A stretch of DNA of 6,594 bases from assembly GCA_945787925.1 (NCBI GenBank), contig CALZJY010000117.1, positions 1 through 6,594 on the forward strand. The letters run 5' to 3'. Shown one piece after another: positions 1 to 5,409 of the stretch. Below the pieces are notes generated by a model. The model had not been told where the DNA came from, searched no databases, and was given only the letters and a program-made list of their open reading frames with translations. Within the stretch, counting starts at the first letter, position 1. Each line of letters starts with the position of its first letter. Source of the stretch: an uncultured Anaerosporobacter sp. GTDB lineage: Bacteria > Bacillota > Clostridia > Lachnospirales > Lachnospiraceae. The position numbers and the translations under genes are program-made.

Positions 1-1329
1 GACAGTATCAGTTATGAACAAGATCGACAAGAGTATAATCGGAATATAAAGAAATATCCTCTTGCGATTGTTTATTGTTATCGAATAGAAGATGTAATCC
101 ATGCATTAGCGTATGTTAGAAAAAATGGAATCGGACTGCGAGTTCGGAGTGGAGGACATAGCTATCAGGGCTATTCGGTCAATGATGATATACTAGTCAT
201 TGATCTTAGTCGAATGAAACAAATCATCGTAGATGAAAAGAGGGCGATTGTAAAGGTACAAGGAGGCGTAAGACAAGGCGACTTGTACCTTTATTTGGCT
301 AATCGGGGATATACCTTTCCAGGAGGTACTTGCCTAAGCGTAGGTGTTTCGGGAATGACCCAAGGAGGCGGATGGGGATTGTCTACAAGGAGATATGGTC
401 TGACTGCAGACAGTCTTGTAGAAGCCCAGATTGTTGACTATAAGGGGGAAGTGTTAACCGTAAATGAAGAGGAGAATGAACGATTATTTTGGGCAATTCG
501 TGGAGGCGGAGGAGGAAACTTTGGCATCATTGTAAATATGACGTTCAAGTTGCATCAGAAGTCGGATTGGGTTACATATTTTGAAATGAACTATGAGAAT
601 ATCAGCCTGGATGATCAAGTGGAATTGTATAGCCGTTTGCAATCCATGCTTCCAACCTTGGATAGAAGGATGAATTTTAGGGTGTCTTTTAGCAACAAAG
701 TAGGGAGTAAGGAAAACAGGCAGAAATATATATTAGGACAGAATCGTGTACATATCGTAGGTTTGTTTTATGGTGGGAAGCAGGAAGCAATGGAGATTCT
801 AGTACCGCTAAAACAGGTAGGGAATCAATTTGAAATGCACATCTCCTATGACCGTTTTATTCATGCCGTACAGGGAATCGGTTCGCTCTATCCAGAGAGT
901 GACCGTTTTGTAGCCAGTGGAGGATTTGTCTATCGACAGTTTACGAAAGATGAAATCAGAGAGTTGTTAAGTATTCCAGGAAAGCGTCCGATTGGAGCGC
1001 TGAATTCCGAGATCATCATGTTAGGGCTAGGAGGAGCCGTAAAGGAAATCAAGAAAGAGGAGACGGCCTTCTATTATCGGGATGCAGAATATATGTTGAA
1101 GTATTCGATGACTTGGGAGGACGACATGTATGCCAATAATAATATGAAAAATTATAAGCGGGAATACTTGCAGTTTCGCAAGTTTATTACGGGGGCATAT
1201 GTCAACTTTCCATACCATGGAATCCCATATTATCATACGAATTACTATGGCATGAATTTGGAAGAATTAAAGAGAATCAAAGAATGTTATGACCCAGAAA
1301 ATATATTTGAATTTCAGCAGAGTATTTAA
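1..1329 (+). CDS. FAD-linked oxidase with BBE domain, 5' end outside window
   Basis: The reading frame is open from base 1, so the ATG at 214 is internal and the true start lies upstream; 442 residues are visible, and about 15-30 are probably missing compared with the family (about 440-500). The N-terminal half is a PCMH-type FAD-binding domain (FAD_binding_4). RSGGHSYQGYS carries the His (codon 157-159, visible residue 53) and GGTCLSVGVSGMTQGGGWG carries the Cys (codon 331-333, visible residue 111). In berberine-bridge-enzyme-like oxidases these two residues attach FAD bicovalently (8-alpha-histidyl and 6-S-cysteinyl). RGGGGGNFGI at about residue 168 is the later flavin-domain motif. The C-terminus (YYGMNLEELKRIK then YDPENIFEFQQSI) is the BBE domain. 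Such enzymes oxidise sugars, alcohols or secondary metabolites and pass electrons to O2 or another acceptor; the substrate cannot be read here. A terminator follows 38 nt after the stop. Confidence 0.92.
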   Translation, partial: DSISYEQDRQEYNRNIKKYPLAIVYCYRIEDVIHALAYVRKNGIGLRVRSGGHSYQGYSVNDDILVIDLSRMKQIIVDEKRAIVKVQGGVRQGDLYLYLANRGYTFPGGTCLSVGVSGMTQGGGWGLSTRRYGLTADSLVEAQIVDYKGEVLTVNEEENERLFWAIRGGGGGNFGIIVNMTFKLHQKSDWVTYFEMNYENISLDDQVELYSRLQSMLPTLDRRMNFRVSFSNKVGSKENRQKYILGQNRVHIVGLFYGGKQEAMEILVPLKQVGNQFEMHISYDRFIHAVQGIGSLYPESDRFVASGGFVYRQFTKDEIRELLSIPGKRPIGALNSEIIMLGLGGAVKEIKKEETAFYYRDAEYMLKYSMTWEDDMYANNNMKNYKREYLQFRKFITGAYVNFPYHGIPYYHTNYYGMNLEELKRIKECYDPENIFEFQQSI

Positions 1330-1367
1330 TATACTTAGAGGTGGGTTTTAGAATGTTTGAGAATGTG

Positions 1368-1401
1368 ATCAGAGGGAACTAAGGCTCCCTCTGATTTTTT
1401 T
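1368..1401 (+). terminator. Rho-independent terminator after the flavin oxidase
   Basis: A perfect 10-bp stem, ATCAGAGGGA (1368-1377) with TCCCTCTGAT (1386-1395), encloses an 8-nt loop and runs straight into a T tract (1395-1401). It ends the oxidase transcript and separates it from the transporter gene. Confidence 0.93.
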
Positions 1402-1465
1402 GTGAGAAAAGAACCGCAATGCGTGTATCTTTTTGTTAGTTGAGAAAAAAGAAAGGAGGAGGGGC

Positions 1466-2350
1466 ATGTCACAAAGAAACAAAGGCATTCTGTGCATTTT
1501 GTTAGCAGCGCTTTGCTTTTCCGTCATGAATATTTGTGTAAAGTCCGCAGGGGACTTGCCATTTATTCAAAAGAGTTTCTTTCGTAACTTGATTGCAATG
1601 CTGTTTGCAGTATCGATCTTAGTGAAGGAACATGCATCGTTTAAGTGGAAGAAGGGAAATCTAGGATTATTGTTGCTTCGTTCCACATGTGGATTCCTTG
1701 GAGTATTAGGAAACTTTTATGCGGTGGATCATCTTGTAGTAGCGGATGCGTCCATGTTAAATAAGATGTCTCCATTTTTCGGTATTGTCTTTTCTGCAAT
1801 TCTCTTAAAGGAAAGATGCAGCAAGAAACAGGCGCTTGCTGTCGTAACCGCATTTGTTGGTGGATTATTTGTTATTAAGCCAACGTTTCAAAATATGGAC
1901 ATCGTAGCATCCCTTGCTGGATTTGGAGGCGGCATGGCCGCAGGACTTGCATATACGATGGTGCGTGCGTTAGGGAAGCGTAAGGAGAATGGCGCGTATA
2001 TCGTATTCTTCTTCTCGACATTTTCTGTCGTTGTCACAATTCCGTATATGGTGTTAAACTATGAGCCAATGACGCTAGCACAGTTAGCATGGTTACTTGG
2101 AGCAGGGTTTGCAGCAGCAGGGGGACAGTTTGCCATCACGAATGCGTATTGTTTTGCGCCGGCAAAAGAAATTTCCATTTACGATTACTCACAGATTATC
2201 TTTTCTGCCATCTTAGGATTTCTTTTCTTTGGTCAAATTCCAGATGGCTATAGCGTAATCGGATATTGTATCATCATCAGTATGGCAGTATATATCTTTT
2301 TATATAATAAAAGGGTAGCAGAAGTTCAGGCAGTCGAAAGGAGAGCATAA
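1466..2350 (+). CDS. EamA/DMT-superfamily membrane transporter
   Basis: 294-residue integral membrane protein of the drug/metabolite transporter superfamily (RhaT/EamA type), with about ten hydrophobic segments: roughly residues 7-26, 33-55, 68-88, 95-115, 120-138, 146-167, 176-196, 206-226, 234-254 and 258-280. This fits two EamA repeats of five helices each. Family members export or import small metabolites such as amino acids, nucleosides or drugs; the substrate cannot be predicted. The ATG at 1466 is preferred over the upstream in-frame TTG at 1433 because AAGGAGG (1453-1459) lies 6 nt before it, whereas the TTG has no ribosome binding site and its extra codons would run through that site. 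No convincing promoter is visible between the preceding terminator and this gene. It is followed after 2 nt by the ArsC/Spx-like gene, so the two are probably co-transcribed and translationally coupled. Confidence 0.9.
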   Translation: MSQRNKGILCILLAALCFSVMNICVKSAGDLPFIQKSFFRNLIAMLFAVSILVKEHASFKWKKGNLGLLLLRSTCGFLGVLGNFYAVDHLVVADASMLNKMSPFFGIVFSAILLKERCSKKQALAVVTAFVGGLFVIKPTFQNMDIVASLAGFGGGMAAGLAYTMVRALGKRKENGAYIVFFFSTFSVVVTIPYMVLNYEPMTLAQLAWLLGAGFAAAGGQFAITNAYCFAPAKEISIYDYSQIIFSAILGFLFFGQIPDGYSVIGYCIIISMAVYIFLYNKRVAEVQAVERRA

Positions 2351-2352
2351 TC

Positions 2353-2703
2353 ATGCTATTTATGGAATATCCAAAATGTACGACTTGTAAAAAGGCAAAG
2401 AAATGGTTAGAAGACCATGGCGTGGCTTTTGAAGATCGTGATATCAAATTAGAAAATCCAACCGCAGAAGAATTGAAAGAATGGCACGCAAAAAGTGGAA
2501 TGCCATTAAAGAAATTCTTTAATACGAGCGGATTAGTGTACAAAGAATTACAGTTAAAGGACAAGCTTCCGGGAATGTCAGAGGAAGAACAATATGCCTT
2601 ATTAGCAACAGATGGCATGTTAGTGAAACGTCCGTTAGTCATTGGAGACGATTTTGTATTAATCGGATTCAAGGAAGCGGATTGGGAAGCAAAACTTGGC
2701 TAA
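2353..2703 (+). CDS. ArsC/Spx-like thioredoxin-fold protein
   Basis: 116-residue protein of the ArsC/Spx/MgsR family (PF03960). The N-terminus YPKCTTCKKAKKWL gives a CxxC pair (C9, C12) at the usual active site, followed by the family's KKFFNTSG (about residues 54-61) and a late KRP motif (R93, P94) before a GFKEADW tail. Single-domain ArsC reduces arsenate through the first Cys, while Spx uses a CxxC pair as a thiol-stress switch bound to RNA polymerase. With CxxC, 116 residues and no ars genes nearby, this looks like the uncharacterised YusI-like branch, and the substrate is unknown. AAAGGAGA (2337-2344), inside the end of the transporter gene, sits 8 nt before the ATG; an in-frame ATG at 2362 is a weaker alternative. 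It shares a transcript with the transporter, and a hairpin terminator follows. Confidence 0.88.
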   Translation: MLFMEYPKCTTCKKAKKWLEDHGVAFEDRDIKLENPTAEELKEWHAKSGMPLKKFFNTSGLVYKELQLKDKLPGMSEEEQYALLATDGMLVKRPLVIGDDFVLIGFKEADWEAKLG

Positions 2704-2712
2704 GGATTAAGT

Positions 2713-2755
2713 GGCAGCCAGTCTCTTACGATAGGTAGGAGGCAGGCTGCCTTTT
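2713..2755 (+). terminator. Rho-independent terminator after the ArsC/Spx-like gene
   Basis: GGCAGCC (2713-2719) pairs with GGCTGCC (2745-2751). The insert also pairs: GTCTCTTAC (2721-2729) with GTAGGAGGC (2735-2743), with G-U pairs, giving one long hairpin followed by a short TTTT run. It ends the transporter/ArsC-like unit. Confidence 0.8.
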
Positions 2756-2794
2756 CTCGTTCCCATTAAAACTACAATCTTTTGCTTGGTTATA

Positions 2795-2803
2795 TGGTAT
2801 GAT
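2795..2803 (+). promoter_or_regulatory. Extended -10 promoter of the lipoprotein gene
   Basis: TGGTATGAT is a TGn-extended -10 element (TATGAT at 2798-2803) lying about 34 nt before the lipoprotein start. No good -35 is found at the usual distance, as is tolerated with extended -10 promoters. The surrounding 17 bases (2792-2808) recur exactly ahead of cbiC. Confidence 0.6.
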
Positions 2804-2836
2804 AAATAGAAGCAGGAAAAAAGGAGGGTGTATAAG

Positions 2837-4084
2837 TTGAAAAAAGGGATTTTCCTTGTAAGTATGGTGATGCTTGTTGCAACAGGATGTACAAAGTCTG
2901 AGAAAAGGGAGGTTGTAGAGCATACAAGGTATGAGAGTGGAAAGCATCCGATGGTTGTAAATACAACTAAAGCAGCCAAGAAAGTATCTGAAACGGAAGA
3001 AAATTTTGTAGTAGAACGTGACCAAAACTTAGAGATTTCGTTAGGATTTACACCGCCAACTATGGTAGGCGATGACTGGAATACCTATTTTGAGATATAT
3101 CAAGATGCCAAATTACAACACCCAGTGAAGGAATGTTGGTTTGATTATGAAGAAAATACAAAGAAACTGACGATACAGCCACCATGCTTTGGAACAGCAG
3201 AGCTTACAAGTATAGGCATCTATAATGCGGAGCTTAATAGGGTAAGTGGAAAGCATGTATACGATGATGTGATGGGCGATAATTGGGGAAATCTAGACCA
3301 TTTCTATTTCGTACAAAAAGTGAATGTTTCCACAGGGAAACAGCTAGAAAAGCCAATCGTACATACCATGAAAGTAAAAAGTGAGATAGAAAGCGCGCCA
3401 GCTGTTGTCTATTCTGTCAATGGGCGAGGAGAAGCACTTCTTCAATGGGAAGAGGTACCAGGAGCCAAGGAATATCTTGTATTTACAGTAGATGTGACGG
3501 AAGAGGGAATTGGCACCCTTGCATATGTTTGTGGAAGGACAAAGAAAACATCATGGACCACTGCAAGCACGCAGTACGGTTCTGAGGTGGATGAGATGAA
3601 TAAGGAATTTTGCAGCTTTACGGAATCCGAAGATGATATTGCAGCAGGAGAACGGACACCGAATAGAGAAATCCAGCCTGATGCAAGCGTGGGGGTAATT
3701 GCCATCACAGATCATGGGGCATCGCCAATCAGCGAGCTTTATTCACTAAAGGAGTATATGAAAAAATTACCAAACCGACTAGCCGACCATGCCAATGAGG
3801 AAAAGGAAATTGATAAGAGCGAGCAGCAGTCTATAGCGGATTTGCCAAAGGAAGCTTATGTAACGATGTGTGATGGAAAGACAGTTTCTAGAGCGTTGGT
3901 TTATGATGTGGAGAATGCACATATGAGTGAGTATGGAGAAAGCGGCCATGTGGAGATTATGGCAGACGTCGCAGGGACGAAGTTTCAAATGGAATATCGA
4001 GTGGAGTTTGACGATCGAGTGATGGCACAACAGGATCTTCGCAATTTCCTATGCAATAAAAAAGTCGCCAGCATAAGAGCATAA
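2837..4084 (+). CDS. Putative lipoprotein with fibronectin-III-like segment, function unknown
   Basis: 415-residue predicted surface lipoprotein. The start is most likely the TTG at 2837: AAGGAGG (2821-2827) is 9 nt ahead, whereas the in-frame GTG at 2828 abuts that site. From TTG the N-terminus is MKKGIFLVSMVMLVATGC, a charged and hydrophobic signal peptide with lipobox ATGC and lipidated Cys18. The mature protein is acidic and hydrophilic, with no other membrane segment. Around residues 190-260, a stretch with ALLQWEEVPGAKEYLVF fits the beta-strand pattern of fibronectin type III domains (W then PGAxxY). I recognise no catalytic motif and no family for the rest. The last codons lie inside the stem of the shared terminator at 4058-4101. 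It is a single-gene transcription unit, and binding or envelope roles are only inference. Confidence 0.82.
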   Translation: MKKGIFLVSMVMLVATGCTKSEKREVVEHTRYESGKHPMVVNTTKAAKKVSETEENFVVERDQNLEISLGFTPPTMVGDDWNTYFEIYQDAKLQHPVKECWFDYEENTKKLTIQPPCFGTAELTSIGIYNAELNRVSGKHVYDDVMGDNWGNLDHFYFVQKVNVSTGKQLEKPIVHTMKVKSEIESAPAVVYSVNGRGEALLQWEEVPGAKEYLVFTVDVTEEGIGTLAYVCGRTKKTSWTTASTQYGSEVDEMNKEFCSFTESEDDIAAGERTPNREIQPDASVGVIAITDHGASPISELYSLKEYMKKLPNRLADHANEEKEIDKSEQQSIADLPKEAYVTMCDGKTVSRALVYDVENAHMSEYGESGHVEIMADVAGTKFQMEYRVEFDDRVMAQQDLRNFLCNKKVASIRA

Positions 4085-4101
4085 ATGCTGGCGACTTTTT
4101 T
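4058..4101 (+). terminator. Bidirectional terminator shared by lipoprotein gene and tRNA-Val
   Basis: AAAAAAGTCGCCAGCA (4058-4073) is perfectly complementary to TGCTGGCGACTTTTTT (4086-4101), with a 12-nt loop. The A tract on one side and the T tract on the other make it work in both directions. On the + strand it ends the lipoprotein transcript and overlaps that gene's last codons and stop; on the - strand it can end the convergent tRNA transcript. Confidence 0.93.
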
Positions 4102-4127
4102 GAACAACGTTGTAAGCCGTTGTTCAA
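4100..4127. repeat. Perfect inverted repeat in the tRNA 3' trailer
   Basis: TTGAACAACG (4100-4109) pairs with CGTTGTTCAA (4118-4127) around an 8-nt loop. It touches the shared terminator and lies 14 nt beyond the tRNA 3' end. It has no T tract on either side, so it is more likely a processing or stability hairpin in the tRNA precursor than a terminator; this role is inferred. Confidence 0.6.
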
Positions 4128-4141
4128 ATGTTTAAAAGAAA

Positions 4142-4215
4142 TAGAGCCAATGGGGCTCGAACCCATGACCTCTCCCGTGTGAGGGGAACGCTCGTCCCTG
4201 CTGAGCTATGACTCC
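4142..4215 (-). tRNA. tRNA-Val (anticodon CAC), no encoded CCA
   Basis: The minus strand folds into a 74-nt cloverleaf. The acceptor GGAGTCA pairs with TGGCTCT (two G-U pairs), the D stem GCTC with GAGC, the anticodon stem TTCCC with GGGAG around loop CTCACAC, and the T stem ATGGG with CCCAT around TTCGAGC. The anticodon CAC reads the valine codon GUG, and the discriminator is A. The next bases are TTT, so CCA must be added enzymatically. The D loop AGCAGGGAC ends in C where A21 is usual. The bases just outside the acceptor (U-1 and A73) could also pair. It has its own promoter and lies convergent to the lipoprotein gene. Confidence 0.88.
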
Positions 4216-4223
4216 ATAATTAA

Positions 4224-4251
4224 ATTATATTACAAAATTTGGAAAAGTAAA
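4224..4251 (-). promoter_or_regulatory. Promoter of tRNA-Val
   Basis: On the minus strand, TTTACT (4246-4251), a 16-bp spacer and a perfect TATAAT (4224-4229) lie directly ahead of the tRNA. Transcription should start at about 4216-4217, only one or two nucleotides before the mature 5' end at 4215, so the 5' leader is nearly absent. Confidence 0.78.
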
Positions 4252-4270
4252 GTAGATTTCCTAGAAAACG

Positions 4271-4306
4271 AAAAAAACTCCGCCCTATTTGTTTCTTTGG
4301 GCGAAG
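4271..4306 (-). terminator. Rho-independent terminator of the minus-strand ncRNA
   Basis: Read on the minus strand, CTTCGCCC (4306-4299) pairs with GGGCGGAG (4285-4278), one G-U in 8 bp, followed at once by seven T (4277-4271). On the + strand the stem is not followed by T, so the direction is clearly minus. No minus-strand protein gene lies upstream of it, which points to a non-coding transcript. Confidence 0.87.
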
Positions 4307-4566
4307 CATGGATTTTTTCGTATTCCAATTTTTGATGTTGGGTAAAACAGAAGGTGTTTACGTACGAGTCATACGCGTCTCCGATAACGGGGAGCGACCG
4401 ATATCGCTTACTTACTGAGGGGACAGTTTCGGCGATACTTCTCGGAGGGGATATTCGGACAGGGCTATTCGTCAGTTCTCATCAAGTGCTGACTCTCTGG
4501 AAGAATAGGTTCAGGTCGTACTTAATCTCGTCATAGAATTTGAAGATGGAATAATATGTAAAATAT
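4271..4566 (-). ncRNA. Candidate structured non-coding RNA, about 295 nt, unknown family
   Basis: A consensus promoter (4573-4601) and a strong terminator (4271-4306) bracket a minus-strand segment with no ORF longer than a few codons after an ATG. Its core (about 4355-4530) is near 50 percent GC, against AT-rich flanks. Several stems are visible. A long-range stem pairs 4516-4525 with 4358-4367 (9 of 10 positions). An arm pairs 4503-4508 with 4465-4470 and continues as 4489-4493 with 4471-4475, with a one-sided UUCCAGAGA bulge. A hairpin pairs 4432-4437 with 4402-4407 and 4424-4427 with 4414-4417, exposing a UCCCCU hexaloop. UCCCC occurs three times (4389-4393, 4419-4423, 4447-4451). I see no hallmark of 6S, tmRNA, RNase P or SRP RNA. 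Base-pairing with Shine-Dalgarno sequences is a possible role, by analogy with C-rich sRNAs of Firmicutes. Confidence 0.7.
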
Positions 4567-4572
4567 AAGAAA

Positions 4573-4601
4573 ATAATAGCGCTTAAAAAAGAAAATGTCA
4601 A
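4573..4601 (-). promoter_or_regulatory. Consensus promoter of the minus-strand ncRNA
   Basis: The minus strand reads TTGACA (4596-4601), 17 bp, then TATTAT (4573-4578), close to the sigma-A consensus. The predicted start is near 4566. It is back to back with the cbiC promoter on the other strand. Confidence 0.8.
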
Positions 4602-4636
4602 GAAAAAATAGAAACTAGTTGCAATAAAGCAGATAT

Positions 4637-4644
4637 GGTATGAT
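4637..4644 (+). promoter_or_regulatory. Extended -10 promoter of cbiC
   Basis: TATGAT (4639-4644) preceded by TATGG gives an extended -10-like element. TTGCAA at 4619-4624 is closer than a normal -35 (14 bp). The 17 bases 4633-4649 are identical to 2792-2808 at the lipoprotein promoter. The leader to cbiC is about 90 nt and contains no B12 riboswitch box. Confidence 0.55.
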
Positions 4645-4685
4645 AAATACGAATTAGCACATAAAATAAGGTGGCAAGATACAAT

Positions 4686-4736
4686 ATGATGATGGGACAA
4701 AAACCGATTTACATCATTAGCGGGACAAAGGAGTAA
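4686..4736 (+). CDS. Possible 16-codon ORF before cbiC, perhaps a cbiJ remnant
   Basis: Three ATG codons in a row open a 16-codon frame, MMMGQKPIYIISGTKE, ending in TAA 3 nt before the cbiC ATG. AAGGTGG (4668-4674) lies 11 nt ahead, a loose but usable ribosome binding site. The segment PIYIISGTKE resembles the first Rossmann strand and GTxEG nucleotide loop at the N-terminus of precorrin-6A reductase CbiJ/CobK, a step near CbiC in B12 synthesis. It may be the stump of a deleted cbiJ, with its last codons now forming the cbiC Shine-Dalgarno, or a leader ORF coupling translation to cbiC. At 16 codons, chance resemblance cannot be excluded. Confidence 0.33.
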   Translation: MMMGQKPIYIISGTKE

Positions 4737-4739
4737 GAA

Positions 4740-5366
4740 ATGAAGATTGAAAATATTGAACCAAAGGATATTGAAGCGAAAAGTTTTGAACTAATTGAAG
4801 CAGAATTAGCATCGGATTTAGATCCAGTACTAAAGCCAATTATCAAACGCTGTATCCATACAACGGCAGATTTTGATTATGCAACAAGTATGGCATTCTC
4901 TGAAAATGTAGTAGAGAAAGCATTAGCAGCAATCAAAGATGGCGCTCATATCATTACGGATACCAATATGGTAAAAGCGGGAATTAACAAACGTGCCCTT
5001 GCACAATTTGGTGGGGAAGTACATTGCTTTATCTCAGATGAAGATGTGGCGCAAGAAGCAAGAGAACGTGGCGTGACAAGAGCAATCGTTAGTATGGAAC
5101 GTGCGGCGGCCATGGATAAGAAGTTAATCTTCGCAATCGGGAATGCACCGACAGCATTAATTCAACTTCATGAAATGATTGAAGCTGGAAAAATCAAACC
5201 GGAATTAGTAATCGGTGTGCCAGTTGGATTCGTAAACGTTGTGACTTCTAAGAATTTAATCATGTCTACGGACGTGCCATATATCGTGGCAAAAGGTAGA
5301 AAAGGCGGAAGCAATGTTGCCGCAGCAATTTGTAACGCGTTAATTTATATGTTAACGAGAGCATAG
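4740..5366 (+). CDS. cbiC: Cobalt-precorrin-8 methylmutase
   Basis: 208 residues, full length for CbiC/CobH. The enzyme moves the C-11 methyl group of cobalt-precorrin-8 to C-12, yielding cobyrinate, in the anaerobic cobalamin pathway in the cytoplasm. Visible family motifs are RCIHTTADFDY (His40 is the expected catalytic acid), TDTNMVKAGI (73-82), AIGNAPTAL (132-140), GVPVGFVNVVTSK (159-171) and GRKGGSNVAAA (186-196). The Thr in VVTSK stands where many relatives have Glu (ESK). AAAGGAG (4727-4733) is 6 nt ahead of the ATG. It is a single-gene unit with its own promoter and terminator; no other intact corrin gene is present in the window, although cbiC usually sits in a cbi operon. No B12 riboswitch is recognisable in its leader. 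Confidence 0.95.
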   Translation: MKIENIEPKDIEAKSFELIEAELASDLDPVLKPIIKRCIHTTADFDYATSMAFSENVVEKALAAIKDGAHIITDTNMVKAGINKRALAQFGGEVHCFISDEDVAQEARERGVTRAIVSMERAAAMDKKLIFAIGNAPTALIQLHEMIEAGKIKPELVIGVPVGFVNVVTSKNLIMSTDVPYIVAKGRKGGSNVAAAICNALIYMLTRA

Positions 5367-5379
5367 ATGGTGGGATAGG

Positions 5380-5409
5380 AGACGGAAAGGTGAACTTTCC
5401 GTCTTTTTT
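5380..5409 (+). terminator. Rho-independent terminator after cbiC
   Basis: AGACGGAAAG (5380-5389) pairs perfectly with CTTTCCGTCT (5395-5404) around a 5-nt loop, followed by a T run (5404-5409). Outside it, GGATAG (5373-5378) can pair with CTATCC (5410-5415), which includes the stop codon of the convergent DUF2812 gene. There is no T tract on the other side, so it is mainly a + strand terminator. Confidence 0.92.

Noticed and set aside
2277..2672. 131-codon minus-strand ORF opposite the ArsC/Spx-like gene
   Set aside because: It is a shadow of a well-supported gene on the other strand, with no recognisable motif.
4494..4502. Hammerhead-like CUGAUGA..GAA strings on the minus strand near 4470-4490
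   Set aside because: UUGAUGAGAACUGACGAA lacks the stem II between the two core strands and has no matching stem I and III.
4354..4536. 60-codon + strand ORF from GTG in the GC-rich segment
   Set aside because: It has no ribosome binding site at a usable distance and no family resemblance, and it lies antisense to the candidate RNA, whose structure better explains the GC content.
4482..4700. 72-codon minus-strand ORF
   Set aside because: It spans both divergent promoters, has hydrophobic low-complexity content from AT-rich DNA, and would start upstream of the RNA promoter.
4355..4739. Cobalamin riboswitch ahead of cbiC
   Set aside because: No B12 box (GCCACTG-like) or matching core is found on the + strand, and the structured segment is transcribed away from cbiC.
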